Positions 34,677-44,481 of a DNA stretch of 56,559 nt are shown in pieces. Source of the stretch: Thiotrichaceae bacterium (lineage in GTDB: Bacteria; Pseudomonadota; Gammaproteobacteria; Thiotrichales; Thiotrichaceae); contig WFRR01000099.1 in assembly GCA_015486375.1 (NCBI GenBank), forward strand, positions 1 through 56,559, read 5' to 3'. Each line of letters starts with the position of its first letter. Position 1 is the first letter of the stretch. Under the pieces are notes generated by a model, which saw nothing but the letters and a program-made list of their open reading frames with translations, ran no database searches and had not been told where the DNA came from. The translations under genes and the position numbers were made by a program.

Positions 34677-35318
34677 ATGACATCTTCTCAAAATCAAATG
34701 ACCATGCTGATTGCCATACTGACAATTAGTTTCTTACTTAACTCTGTTTTAAGCCCCTCTATCACCTATGCTGATAGCTGGGATATTACCCAAATCGTTA
34801 ATATTGACGATACAATGCGCTTAGAACAATCGAATAGTAATGACAGTACACAAGCGATTAATCATATTAATAACAATGATATTGCCAGCACACGCCAAAG
34901 GGTCGATTTAAATAATAGCTCCGTCACACTCAAGCAAATTGATAGTGATCAAAGTCAGCAAGCTTTAAATCTACTCAGTAGTAAACAGGTTCAAGACGCA
35001 ATACAATCCAGTACGGGCATCCGCGAATTGGATTTACACCAAAATGGTGGCAATGCTAATATGCAAGCGGTCAATATTTTAGAGAGTCAAGGTACTTCAG
35101 GTTCACAACAACTCTCTGCCGATGTGATTAATTTTAGTCAGATATCAGGCAAAGATAATATTCAAGCAGGCAATATTGCTATAGGTACACAAGGGGATTT
35201 AACACAGAACTTTACGGCTAAACAAGTCAATATTCGGATTGATAATGCCGATGGAAATACTCCTGTACAAGCGGCTAACTATATCAATCGTTCCCCTTTA
35301 AATACACTTAGCTTTTAA
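34677..35318 (+). CDS. curlin-like repeat secreted protein (second paralogue)
   Basis: A 213-residue protein with a signal peptide, then DSWDITQIVNIDDTMRLEQ. It has about five imperfect 35-residue repeats of the same type as the first paralogue: LEQSNSNDSTQAINHI, LKQIDSDQSQQALNLL, LHQNGGNANMQAVNI, FSQISGKDNIQAGNIA and the end VQAANYIN. The shared ADSW start and repeat pattern indicate a gene duplication. It begins 3 bp after the CsgG-like stop, so it is surely cotranscribed. It is Gln/Asn/Ser-rich and likely forms a β-helix or fibre. Confidence 0.62.
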   Translation: MTSSQNQMTMLIAILTISFLLNSVLSPSITYADSWDITQIVNIDDTMRLEQSNSNDSTQAINHINNNDIASTRQRVDLNNSSVTLKQIDSDQSQQALNLLSSKQVQDAIQSSTGIRELDLHQNGGNANMQAVNILESQGTSGSQQLSADVINFSQISGKDNIQAGNIAIGTQGDLTQNFTAKQVNIRIDNADGNTPVQAANYINRSPLNTLSF

Positions 35319-35343
35319 TACAGCAAACTCTAATATTACAAAC

Positions 35344-36153
35344 TTAAAAGTTAGCTAGAAAAGGTAGTTTTTGTAAATTACCCTTTTCGTCAATAGGAAT
35401 ATAAGCATCAACTTTCGGTTTTCCTAATGAAGTAATTCCCATTTTTAAAAGCGCATTAGCCTGTTTATTGGCTTTAATTTTTCCTTTTACTTGATAATCA
35501 TATTTTTGGTCTAACTGTAGTTTTGTATCCAGTGTAATAGGTGCATTCGGAGCGTCCAGACTATTAAGCTGACCAAGCTGAGTTTGATCACGGGTTTTAA
35601 GTACTAGACGGTATGCACCCAAAGGTATATCGACTGGACTCAGCACTTGTGCGTTATGCCATTCAATTTTGCCTTGAATCAGCGGTAATGGAGGTCGATT
35701 ATTTACCTGTTTTCTGGGTATTTTTACAACAACTGAATCTAAATTAAGATTAAATGTTCCTGCTAACTTAGCGGGTATTTTTTTAAAGTTTTGTAAAAAA
35801 CTTGCCTCAATTTCTGCTTGGGTTTGACTTAGGTGTAAGGTCTTATCCCAATGAATAGCAATGTCACTATCCAATTTAATTTGCTCACCTTTAAGATTAA
35901 TATGACTGCTCAATTGACCTAAAAATAAACTTAGCGGTTGTATATCCCAATTTAGCTGACCGAATTCAATATTTTGATAACGTACTGATGCCGCTTTTCC
36001 TTGCCAAATCGTGCCTGATACTTGGCTCAGTTGAATCGGAATATTTTTCGGTAAGTAAGATAAAACAAAACTAATAGGTAAAGTTGCTAATAAAGCCAGC
36101 ATAAAACTGATTATGCCAACCCATAGCAGTTTAGAGGTCAAAAATTTAATCAT
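35344..36153 (-). CDS. gspN: type II secretion system protein N (GspN)
   Basis: A 269-residue GspN-like protein. One N-terminal transmembrane helix (about residues 9-30) precedes a periplasmic domain with GTIWQGKAASVRYQ and LSLFLGQL, typical of the T2SSN family. It is alone, with no other type II genes adjacent, and convergent to the fibre locus 25 bp away. Whether it assists a type II system encoded elsewhere cannot be judged here. Confidence 0.78.
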   Translation of the reverse strand: MIKFLTSKLLWVGIISFMLALLATLPISFVLSYLPKNIPIQLSQVSGTIWQGKAASVRYQNIEFGQLNWDIQPLSLFLGQLSSHINLKGEQIKLDSDIAIHWDKTLHLSQTQAEIEASFLQNFKKIPAKLAGTFNLNLDSVVVKIPRKQVNNRPPLPLIQGKIEWHNAQVLSPVDIPLGAYRLVLKTRDQTQLGQLNSLDAPNAPITLDTKLQLDQKYDYQVKGKIKANKQANALLKMGITSLGKPKVDAYIPIDEKGNLQKLPFLANF

Positions 36154-36270
36154 AATATTTGAATCTTTTCATTATAGAAGGTTATAAGGCTATAGTTTTT
36201 TCTAAAAGTGCATTTCTTTTTGCCATAATAGGATCGCTATTAATTTCAAGGATTCACCCATTTAATTCCG

Positions 36271-36294
36271 TGTCAGTGCTAATTAGCACTGACA
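36271..36294. other. 24-bp perfect palindrome
   Basis: A gapless, fully self-complementary 24-bp sequence (core AGTGCTAATTAGCACT) lies 15 bp downstream of the oxidoreductase stop and upstream of gspN. It could be an operator for gspN or an RNA hairpin that protects or ends the upstream transcript. No T-tract follows. It is not the CIRCE element, whose half-sites are in the opposite order. Confidence 0.6.
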
Positions 36295-36308
36295 TCGACA
36301 TAACTTAC

Positions 36309-39300
36309 TTATAACAAAACTTTTTCAATGCCACCTTGAATCGCGTTCTGAATAAAGGTCTTTTGCCAATGCTTACCAAGTAAATTATTAGCAATTTCAA
36401 CCACGATATAATCGGTATCCAGCCCCGTTGAACCTTGATAACGAGATAAACCTTGTTGACAGGCAGGGCAAGACGTTAACATTTTAACCTTGCCATTTTT
36501 CACTGTATCTTGACCTGTTAATGCCTTGATACCTTGCTTTAACTCATCTTCTTTTCTAAAGCGTAATTGGCTAGCAATATCAGGACGGCTAACCGCAAAT
36601 GTGCCTGCTTCACCACAGCAACGATCCGATAATTGAACAGAATTACCCACTAAGCTTTCGGCGACTTTAAGGGAGTTGTATTGCTTCATGGGTGTATGAC
36701 AAGGCTCATGGTATAAGTATTGTTGTCCTTCAATACCTTGCATTTTTACCCCTTTTTCCATGAGGTATTCATGAATATCCAATAGACGACAATCAGGGAA
36801 AATACGCGAAAACTCATATTTCAATAATTGATCCATACACGTTCCACAAGAAACTAAGACCGTTTTAATATTCAGATAACTCAAGGCTTTAGCAACCCGA
36901 TGAAACAGAACTCGATTTTCTGTGGATATTTTTGACGCTTGCTGAGTATCTCCACTGGCGTTTTGTGGATAACCACAACAGAGATAGCCCGGAGGTAATA
37001 CCGTTGTTGTACCAACATCATAAAGCATAGCTAAAGTGGCTAAACCGACTTGACTAAATAAACGCTCAGAACCACAGCCGGGAAAATAAAACACGGCATC
37101 ACTGTCTTGAGTTACCTTTTGGCTATCTCGCAAAATCGGAATAATTTTACTGTCTTCTAAACCTAATAAAGCGCGGGTGGTACGACTCGGAATATCAACA
37201 GGCAGGGGTTTTTTAACAAACTCAATGACTTGTTCTGTGATTTTAGCTTTACCGACCGTACTATGTGGAGGCTGCTTTCGTTTAAGCAAACCAATACTTT
37301 TAAACGCTTTATGAGCAAAATGTTGTGCGCGAAAACCCACATCAATCATACCTTTTCGGGCAATATTAATCGTAGTTGGATCTTTAGCATTCAAAAACAT
37401 CATCGACGCTTTAGTAATCAGATTGGTTTTTTTATAGCCTCGGTCTTTCAATAATTTACGCATTCGCACACTAACATCACCAAAATCGATATTAACGGGG
37501 CAGGGAGCTAAACACTTGTGGCAAACGGTGCAATGATCTGCGACATCATTCATTTCATCAAAATGATGTAAAGAAATACCACGATGGGTTTGTTCCTCAT
37601 ATAAAAAAGCTTCAATACTTAAACCCGTTGCCAGAATTTTATTTCGAGGCGAATACAATAAATTTGCTCGTGGAATATGGGTGGTGCAAACAGGTTTACA
37701 TTTACCACAACGTAAACAATCCTTAATATCATCATTCAAATAACCCAGCTCATCATTCTCTAATAATAAAGCTTCTTCTTCCACCAAGCGTAGAGAAGGG
37801 GTATAAGCATTTTTCAAGCCCGAATCTGGCATTAATTTGCCGCGATTAAAGTGTCCTTTTGGATCAATTTCGGTTTTATACTTAGCAAAGGATTCACTAA
37901 TACTACTATCGAGGTATTGCATTTTGGTTAAACCAATCCCGTGTTCACCCGAAATAACCCCCTCTAATTTTTGAGCTAATGTCATGACTTCATCCACGAT
38001 ATTTTCAGCTTCGTGCATCATTTCATAATCATTAGAATTAACAGGAATATTCGTGTGTACATTGCCATCACCTGCGTGCATATGTAAGGCAATAAACAAA
38101 CGACTGGAACGCTGTTTTTGATGAATTTTGAGTATATTGTTGCGTAAAGGTTTGAGATTATCACCCACAAAAATTTGGTAAAGTGGTTTTTTGACTTTGT
38201 CACGATAAGAAATAATCACATCACGACGCAATAATAAATGGATCAATTGATCTTCAGGACGAATACAACTTTGTTCTTCAGTCGTTAATAAGGACTGACA
38301 TTCTGTTGCTGGGGTATCAAATTGTTGCATAATATTCTGCCAGTGCTGCTGACAGTCGTATAAGTGCTGAATGGCTGTTTTAATTTTAGCACTTAAAATA
38401 TCGTCATTTTCTTGACTACCTTCATAATTAGCAATTTGGCGTAATTCAGGCTGATCACCTTGCAAACAGTTAATAATCGTTTGAATCGTACTAAGCTTAT
38501 TCAGCATCGATTGGCGAATATTAATCTTTTCAATACCTTCACTATAAGCGGCTAAATTATGCAGTGGAATAACCACATCTTCATTGATTTTAAAGGCATT
38601 GGTATGAGCAGCAATTGCCGCAGTACGGGCGCGATCAACCCAGAATAAGCGTCGGGCTTCAGGACTAATTGCAATAAAGCCCTCCGCATTACGTTGATTA
38701 GCAAGTTTAATCACTTCAGATGCAGCAGCAGCGACAGCTTCATCTTGATCCGCAACAATATCGGCAATTAATACCATTTTAGGCAATATGCCTCGTGCGC
38801 CTTTGGGGGTATATTTAACCGCTTTGACATAACGTTCATCCAGATGCTCTAAACCTGAAAGTAAAACATTAGGGTTATTATCCAGTGCATCCTTAATTTC
38901 TACAATTGCAGGCACGGCTTCATGTAAATCGGTACCATAAAATTCTAAACATACCGTGCGGACTTTTTCAGGCATTTTATGCAGAATAAATTCAGCTGAG
39001 GTAATTAAGCCATCACAACCTTCTTTTTGAATGCCTGGTAAGCCACCTAAAAACTTATTGGTAACATCTTTACCTAGTCCTTTTTTACGGAAATATTGAC
39101 CCTCGAAACTTAAAATTTCAACTTCACCATAAGGCGTTTTTCCATCAGCTTCATAATGACTTACTTGAAATTCGACTTTATCCTGCTCATGAATTTTGCC
39201 TAAATTGTGATTGAGACGTATCACCTCCAACCATTTAGCTTTAGGCGTTACCATTTTCCAAGAAACTAAATTATCCAGCGTCGTTCCCCATAACACCGCC

Positions 39301-40166
39301 TTTTTACCGCCCGCATTCATGGAAACATTGCCACCAATAGTCGAAGCATCTTGTGAAGTTGGATCGACCGCAAAAACTAACTGATGTTTCTCAGCCAATT
39401 CAGAAATACGCTTGGTAACAACTCCTGCACTTGCACGTACTACTGATACTAAGGTTTTTTGAGCATCAATATCATTACGGACTTGAATCGAACCAATCGA
39501 TTCTAATTTTTCCGTATTAATCACTGCACTGTATTCATCCAGAGGAATCGCCCCGCCTGTATAGCCCGTTCCACCACCGCGTGGAATAACGGTTAAACCT
39601 AATTGAATACAACATTCAACTAATTGAGCAATTTCGACTTCGGTATCTGGGGTTAAAACGACAAAAGGCAGTTCAACCCGCCAGTCCGTTGCATCGGTAA
39701 CATGCGATACACGGGCTAAACCATCGAAACAAATATTATCTTTACGGGTGATTTTTTGTAATTTAGACAAAGCCTCACGACGTAAATTTTGCTGTTGAGG
39801 AAACCATGCTGAAAAATCTTCTACCGCCTGACTGGTAAGATTAATTAACTCTAAGGTGAGTTGATTACCTGAAGCCCGTGCTTTGATACGCTCAATTCGT
39901 GCTAACAATGAGTCGATCAGGGTATTTTGACGTTTTTGATTACCTAATAGATCATCTTGAATATAGGGGTTACGTGAAACAATCCACATATCACCTAACA
40001 TTTCTAACAACATGTGTGCTGAAACCCCCGTATTGCGGGTGGTTCGCAGAGCTTCTAGCAGATCCCATGCACGCCCACCTAAGAGACGGTGTACAATTTC
40101 TCGATCCGAGAATGAAGTATAGTTATAAGGAATTTCGCGGATAGGTTTGACGTTTGCCATAGTCAT
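36309..40166 (-). CDS. large FAD-linked oxidoreductase with 4Fe-4S and CCG domains
   Basis: A 1285-residue fusion. The N-terminal region (DREIVHRLLGGRAWDLL) matches DUF3683. Then comes a VAO-type FAD-binding domain (TVIPRGGGTGYTGGAIPL) with its C-terminal oxidase part, including HAGDGNVHTNIPV and SGEHGIGLTKMQYL as in D-lactate/glycolate dehydrogenases. Two ferredoxin motifs follow (CLRCGKCKPVCTTHIP and CTVCHKCLAPCPVNI). Two CCG domains lie at the end (CCGYPQNASG and CCGEAGTFAV), as in GlpC or LldE. It probably oxidises a 2-hydroxyacid and passes electrons to quinone, substrate unknown. It is divergent from queA. Confidence 0.9.
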   Translation of the reverse strand: MTMANVKPIREIPYNYTSFSDREIVHRLLGGRAWDLLEALRTTRNTGVSAHMLLEMLGDMWIVSRNPYIQDDLLGNQKRQNTLIDSLLARIERIKARASGNQLTLELINLTSQAVEDFSAWFPQQQNLRREALSKLQKITRKDNICFDGLARVSHVTDATDWRVELPFVVLTPDTEVEIAQLVECCIQLGLTVIPRGGGTGYTGGAIPLDEYSAVINTEKLESIGSIQVRNDIDAQKTLVSVVRASAGVVTKRISELAEKHQLVFAVDPTSQDASTIGGNVSMNAGGKKAVLWGTTLDNLVSWKMVTPKAKWLEVIRLNHNLGKIHEQDKVEFQVSHYEADGKTPYGEVEILSFEGQYFRKKGLGKDVTNKFLGGLPGIQKEGCDGLITSAEFILHKMPEKVRTVCLEFYGTDLHEAVPAIVEIKDALDNNPNVLLSGLEHLDERYVKAVKYTPKGARGILPKMVLIADIVADQDEAVAAAASEVIKLANQRNAEGFIAISPEARRLFWVDRARTAAIAAHTNAFKINEDVVIPLHNLAAYSEGIEKINIRQSMLNKLSTIQTIINCLQGDQPELRQIANYEGSQENDDILSAKIKTAIQHLYDCQQHWQNIMQQFDTPATECQSLLTTEEQSCIRPEDQLIHLLLRRDVIISYRDKVKKPLYQIFVGDNLKPLRNNILKIHQKQRSSRLFIALHMHAGDGNVHTNIPVNSNDYEMMHEAENIVDEVMTLAQKLEGVISGEHGIGLTKMQYLDSSISESFAKYKTEIDPKGHFNRGKLMPDSGLKNAYTPSLRLVEEEALLLENDELGYLNDDIKDCLRCGKCKPVCTTHIPRANLLYSPRNKILATGLSIEAFLYEEQTHRGISLHHFDEMNDVADHCTVCHKCLAPCPVNIDFGDVSVRMRKLLKDRGYKKTNLITKASMMFLNAKDPTTINIARKGMIDVGFRAQHFAHKAFKSIGLLKRKQPPHSTVGKAKITEQVIEFVKKPLPVDIPSRTTRALLGLEDSKIIPILRDSQKVTQDSDAVFYFPGCGSERLFSQVGLATLAMLYDVGTTTVLPPGYLCCGYPQNASGDTQQASKISTENRVLFHRVAKALSYLNIKTVLVSCGTCMDQLLKYEFSRIFPDCRLLDIHEYLMEKGVKMQGIEGQQYLYHEPCHTPMKQYNSLKVAESLVGNSVQLSDRCCGEAGTFAVSRPDIASQLRFRKEDELKQGIKALTGQDTVKNGKVKMLTSCPACQQGLSRYQGSTGLDTDYIVVEIANNLLGKHWQKTFIQNAIQGGIEKVLL

Positions 40167-40343
40167 TTATGAATTCGAGCAAAACGATATTCTACATTCA
40201 TTCACTCTATTAAAAAAATCAAATGAACAAAAACATAAAAAAACTTTGCCAAGTTTTTTTTACACTGCTTGAGTGAATATTACACTGTTAAGCGAATGGT
40301 CATGATACTATTCCTTTCTTTTTTTAAGAAATAACTCAGCCAT

Positions 40344-41360
40344 ATGAAGCTTAGTGATTTTGATTATGATCTACCTCAGAAGTTAATTGCACAAGCACCC
40401 TTAGAGGAAAGAACCGCTAGTCGGCTTTTAGTGATGGATCGTCATAATGGTGACATCCATGATCAGCATTTTTCAGATATTCTAGGTCTAATCAAGCCCG
40501 AAGATTTACTCGTTTTTAATAATACTAAAGTTATTCCTGCCCGTTTATATGGAAGAAAACAAACAGGGGGCAAGGTTGAGCTATTATTAGAGCGCTTAAT
40601 CACTGAAAATCAAGCACTTGCTCATATTAAAGCCAACAAAGCCCCTAAAATCGGCAGCATGTTAATTTTAGACGGTGATGTACAAGTTGAGGTAATTGAA
40701 AAAAATGCAGGCTTATATACGATTAAATTTAATTGTAATATGCTCTTAGATTATCTTGATCAATATGGACATATTCCTTTACCCCCTTATATTAATCGTG
40801 AGGATAAAGCTGAGGATAAAGCGCGTTATCAAACTGTATTTGCAAAACATCCCGGTGCTGTTGCAGCTCCTACCGCAGGCTTGCATTTTGATACGAATTT
40901 ATTAAATCGTATCACCGACAAAGGGGTAAAAACGGCTTATGTCACCTTACATGTCGGTGCTGGAACATTTCAGCCTGTACGTAACAATGATTTATCAAAA
41001 CATATTATGCACGCAGAGTATGTTGATGTTCCTCAAACTGTCGTCGATGCAGTGACAGATTGCCGCAAGCGAGGCGGAAAGGTATTTGCTGTGGGAACAA
41101 CCTCGGTGAGAAGTCTAGAAGCGGCTTCTCAGACAGGTAATTTATGCAGATTTTCAGGGGATACCCGTTTATTTATTACCCCTGGATATGCGTTCAAAAG
41201 TGTCGATGCAATAGTGACAAACTTTCATTTGCCCTTATCAACACTCTTAATGCTTGTTTCTGCTTTTTCTAGCCAAAAAGACATATTGGCTGCCTATAAT
41301 CATGCAGTTAATAACGAATATCGTTTTTTTAGTTATGGTGATGCCATGTTGCTGATATAA
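40344..41360 (+). CDS. queA: SAM:tRNA ribosyltransferase-isomerase QueA
   Basis: A 338-residue QueA, which transfers the ribosyl moiety of SAM to preQ1 at the wobble position to form epoxyqueuosine in tRNA. Visible are FDYDLPQKLIAQAP, FNNTKVIPARL, HPGAVAAPTAGLHF, LHVGAGTFQPV and NFHLPLSTLLMLVSAF, all family signatures. Length is normal. It stands alone, with no tgt following. Confidence 0.96.
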   Translation: MKLSDFDYDLPQKLIAQAPLEERTASRLLVMDRHNGDIHDQHFSDILGLIKPEDLLVFNNTKVIPARLYGRKQTGGKVELLLERLITENQALAHIKANKAPKIGSMLILDGDVQVEVIEKNAGLYTIKFNCNMLLDYLDQYGHIPLPPYINREDKAEDKARYQTVFAKHPGAVAAPTAGLHFDTNLLNRITDKGVKTAYVTLHVGAGTFQPVRNNDLSKHIMHAEYVDVPQTVVDAVTDCRKRGGKVFAVGTTSVRSLEAASQTGNLCRFSGDTRLFITPGYAFKSVDAIVTNFHLPLSTLLMLVSAFSSQKDILAAYNHAVNNEYRFFSYGDAMLLI

Positions 41361-41529
41361 ATTGCATTTATAGCAGTATTTTTTTACACAATTAAACATA
41401 TGACCGGTCTTAATTGTTCTACACTTAACTACGAGGGATGTATTTCAACATTTTGGAGGTTGTGTGTAGATTTTATTTGGGACTACATTAAAAAAAAGCA
41501 AAAAAGAGAATTAAAGGAGATAGTTTAAG

Positions 41530-42237
41530 ATGAAAAAATCCATTTTTTTGATACTAGTAGCCTCTATTTTTATTTCATTACCCATGAAATTATTGATGGC
41601 TGCAACAGGGGATGTATATCGTGTTACGGGCGTTGCACCAGGTGAAGGCTTGGTTATGTATCGTGAGGCAAACACTAAAAGTCCAACCGTGATTAAAATT
41701 CCTCATAATGCTAGTTGGGTGATTAAACGCCCTGAGTCTCGTCCAGGTTGGCAACGTATATCTTGGAATGATCAACATGGTTGGGTGGAAGCAGGAAAAT
41801 TATCATTTGACCGTGCAGCCACTCAAGTCGTTGCAGACAGAAATCAGTGCCTAAAAGATCCGACGGTAACCAATAAAATCTGTTGTGGTTTTCCACCTGG
41901 CGCTGAGTCAGAGATATTTAAAACAGTCAAAGTGCATTCTGTGACAGGTATTCGTAAAGGACAGTCACTAAAAATGTATTCTCAGCCCGCATTGGGAACA
42001 CGCGTAATCGTATCCATTCCTCACAATGGTACTTGGATTGTAAAGATTAATAAAACAGCTCATAAAGATGGCATCAATTGGGAAAAAATCTCATGGGGTG
42101 GTAATCGTGGTTGGGTCAATGCACTTAATTTACAATTCAATCCTGAGTTAACCACTGCTGGAGATTTAAAGCGTAAGCAATGCAGTACACCCGCAGGTTG
42201 CGCACCTGACTTCTCAGCACTTGAGAAGAAGAAATAA
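41530..42237 (+). CDS. secreted protein with two bacterial SH3 domains
   Basis: A 235-residue protein with a signal peptide (about residues 1-25) and two SH3b-like repeats at about residues 32-93 and 136-203. Each shows a VHSVTGI/YRVTGVAP start, a V/I-x-x-IPHN-x-W stretch and a final GW V-x-A-x-x-L. The linker has cysteines (NQCLKDPTVTNKICCG), with another pair near the C-terminus (KQCSTPAGCAPDF). SH3b domains in secreted proteins usually bind cell-wall peptides. The function here is unknown. The start follows AGGAGA at 10 nt, and a strong terminator lies 50 bp downstream. Confidence 0.78.
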   Translation: MKKSIFLILVASIFISLPMKLLMAATGDVYRVTGVAPGEGLVMYREANTKSPTVIKIPHNASWVIKRPESRPGWQRISWNDQHGWVEAGKLSFDRAATQVVADRNQCLKDPTVTNKICCGFPPGAESEIFKTVKVHSVTGIRKGQSLKMYSQPALGTRVIVSIPHNGTWIVKINKTAHKDGINWEKISWGGNRGWVNALNLQFNPELTTAGDLKRKQCSTPAGCAPDFSALEKKK

Positions 42238-42286
42238 ACTATTCAATCGTATTAACTCATCGAGTGAGTATTAATAAAATAGTGAC

Positions 42287-42328
42287 AAAAAAGAGGGATA
42301 GATATAAATTATCTATCCCTCTTTTTTT
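42287..42328. terminator. bidirectional intrinsic terminator
   Basis: A long perfect hairpin (AAAGAGGGATAGATA paired with its complement near 42310-42324, short loop), followed by a T-tract on the plus strand and preceded by an A-tract. It ends transcription of the SH3 gene and can serve the convergent pyrD on the minus strand. Confidence 0.85.
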
Positions 42329-42360
42329 GGCTTATAGCTTCATGAAAAGTGTTCGGTTGA

Positions 42361-43371
42361 TTACTTTTTTGCTTGCTGACACTGTTGAATTAAGTCTACA
42401 CCTTGATACACAAAGCCTGTATAAATCTGTAATAGGCTTGCGCCTGCATCTAGCTTATCTTGTGCATCTTGTGTCGATGAAATCCCGCCAACCCCAATAA
42501 TCGGGATCTGTCCTGCTAGGTGTTGGTGTAATTGTTGAATCACATAAGTCGATTGCTGTGTCACAGGACGACCACTTAAGCCTCCTTGTTCTTGAGCATA
42601 TTGTTGTCCTTGAACCGCTTCTCGGGATAACGTCGTATTAGTAGCAATCACACCATCAATTTTTTGATCAAGAAACACTTCCGACATGATTGCAATTTCA
42701 TCTGAGTCTAAATCAGGCGCAATTTTAATGGCAATTGGCACATAGTAATTAAAAAGATCCGCTAACTCTGCCTGTTTCGCTTTTAAAGCCGCCAATAATT
42801 TTTGTAATTCATCCCCATATTGCAAGGTGCGTAATCCTGGGGTATTCGGTGAAGATATATTAACGGTAATATAGTTGGTATACGCATAAGCCCGTTGTAT
42901 ACCAATCAAATAATCATCAATGGCATTCTCAACAGGAGTATCAAAATTCTTACCAATATTAATGCCTAAAATACCTTGATATTTCATCTGAGCCACTTGG
43001 TGAACCAGATAATCCACACCTTTACTATTAAACCCCATACGATTAATAATCGCTTCTGATTGCGGTAAACGGAATAAACGCGGCTGAGGATTACCCACTT
43101 GAGAACGAGGAGTGACTGTACCTATTTCAATACACCCAAAACCCAATGCGGCCAGTGCATCAATATATTCACCATCCTTATCTAAACCTGCAGCGAGTCC
43201 AACCCGATTAGGAAAATCAAGTCCCATCACAGTAACAGGTTGTGGTGTCGGAGCTTTTACTAGATGTTTGAGTAAACCGAGTCGATCAAGACTACGTAAG
43301 GATTTTAAAGAAAAATGATGGGCGGTTTCAGGAGAGAGACGGAATAAGGCAGAACGGAGCAGGGAGTACAT
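42361..43371 (-). CDS. pyrD: dihydroorotate dehydrogenase (quinone), class 2
   Basis: A 336-residue class 2 DHODH, the membrane-associated flavoprotein of pyrimidine synthesis. The N-terminal hydrophobic helices (LLRSALFRLSPETAHHFSL) mark class 2. FMN and substrate motifs are AAGLDKDGEYI, NRMGFNSKG, VNISSPNTPGLR with the catalytic Ser, and IPIIGVGGI. Length is typical. Confidence 0.97.
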   Translation of the reverse strand: MYSLLRSALFRLSPETAHHFSLKSLRSLDRLGLLKHLVKAPTPQPVTVMGLDFPNRVGLAAGLDKDGEYIDALAALGFGCIEIGTVTPRSQVGNPQPRLFRLPQSEAIINRMGFNSKGVDYLVHQVAQMKYQGILGINIGKNFDTPVENAIDDYLIGIQRAYAYTNYITVNISSPNTPGLRTLQYGDELQKLLAALKAKQAELADLFNYYVPIAIKIAPDLDSDEIAIMSEVFLDQKIDGVIATNTTLSREAVQGQQYAQEQGGLSGRPVTQQSTYVIQQLHQHLAGQIPIIGVGGISSTQDAQDKLDAGASLLQIYTGFVYQGVDLIQQCQQAKK

Positions 43372-43483
43372 AATAATTTTTTTATAAATAAACTAGGGTA
43401 CACAAGATTTTACAGTGATTATTCTTGTGTATCCATTCTACATACGGCTTTAGTATGCTATCCGTTTTGATTAGATTTTTTAC

Positions 43484-44371
43484 TTATAACTTTTCTAATG
43501 CGGCAATACGATCATCGAGTGAGGGATGTGTACTGGTTAAACTTGCCATACCACCACCAAACCCAAATGCAGCCATTTCTCCCGGTAAATCAGCAGGCTC
43601 TGTACGTTGTAAAGCTTGTAAAGCACTAATCATTTTATGTTTACCCGCTAACTTTGCTCCGCCTGCATCGGCGAAAAATTCACGTCGTCTGGAGTACCAC
43701 ATCACGACAAGGTTCGCCAACCAACCTAAAAGAATATCCATAATAAATGAGGTGATAAAATAGGCGATACCAAAACCACTGCTTTCTTCATCACCAGAAA
43801 TTGCTTTATCAACCATATAACCAATGACACGGGCAAAAAACATCACGAAGGTATTTAAAACACCTTGTAATAAAGCTTGAGTAATCATATCGCCATTCGC
43901 AATATGGCTCACTTCATGTGCTAATACCGCTTCCACTTGATCATGATTCATGTGTTGCAATAAACCTGTACTAACCGCAACTAAAGCATTATTTTTACTA
44001 GCCCCTGTTGCAAATGCATTCGGTTCAGGTGATTCAAAAATACCCACTTCAGGTAAACCAATACCAGCATCACGAGCTTGACGATGTACCGTATCGAGTA
44101 GCCATTGTTCATCTGAATCTTCAGCATGATCAATAACAAATACACCCATACTGCGTTTTGCTAACCATTTGGAAAGCAATAAACTTATAAATGAACCACC
44201 AAAGCCCAGTATTAGCGCAAAAAATGCCACAAAACCAAAACGCCCCGGTACGCCAAAGGTACTTTCTATCATTTGGCTAATGCCAAACGTCGCGTCTAGG
44301 ATGCTCCACACAATACCTAGCGCAATAATAATCGCAAGATTAGCGACTAACATTAATGCAATACGTTTCAT
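43484..44371 (-). CDS. htpX: membrane protease HtpX
   Basis: A 295-residue M48 zinc metalloprotease of the inner membrane, involved in quality control of membrane proteins. It has two N-terminal transmembrane helices (about residues 5-25 and 40-65), the HEVSH zinc motif (VLAHEVSHIANGDM) and a distal Glu (RRREFFADAGG). A third and fourth hydrophobic segment lies between. Length and motif order match HtpX. Confidence 0.96.
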   Translation of the reverse strand: MKRIALMLVANLAIIIALGIVWSILDATFGISQMIESTFGVPGRFGFVAFFALILGFGGSFISLLLSKWLAKRSMGVFVIDHAEDSDEQWLLDTVHRQARDAGIGLPEVGIFESPEPNAFATGASKNNALVAVSTGLLQHMNHDQVEAVLAHEVSHIANGDMITQALLQGVLNTFVMFFARVIGYMVDKAISGDEESSGFGIAYFITSFIMDILLGWLANLVVMWYSRRREFFADAGGAKLAGKHKMISALQALQRTEPADLPGEMAAFGFGGGMASLTSTHPSLDDRIAALEKL

Positions 44372-44481
44372 TTCGTCCTCAAAATATAATTAATCTGTAT
44401 ACCAATATGGTGTTTTATCCGCTTTTATTCAATACCTGAAATTACTAATAACAATATTTTATTGTTAATAAAATCAGAATA

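Noticed and set aside
36271-36294. CIRCE (HrcA) operator
   Set aside because: CIRCE has TTAGCACTC then a 9-bp gap then GAGTGCTAA. Here the half-sites are in the other order and without a gap.
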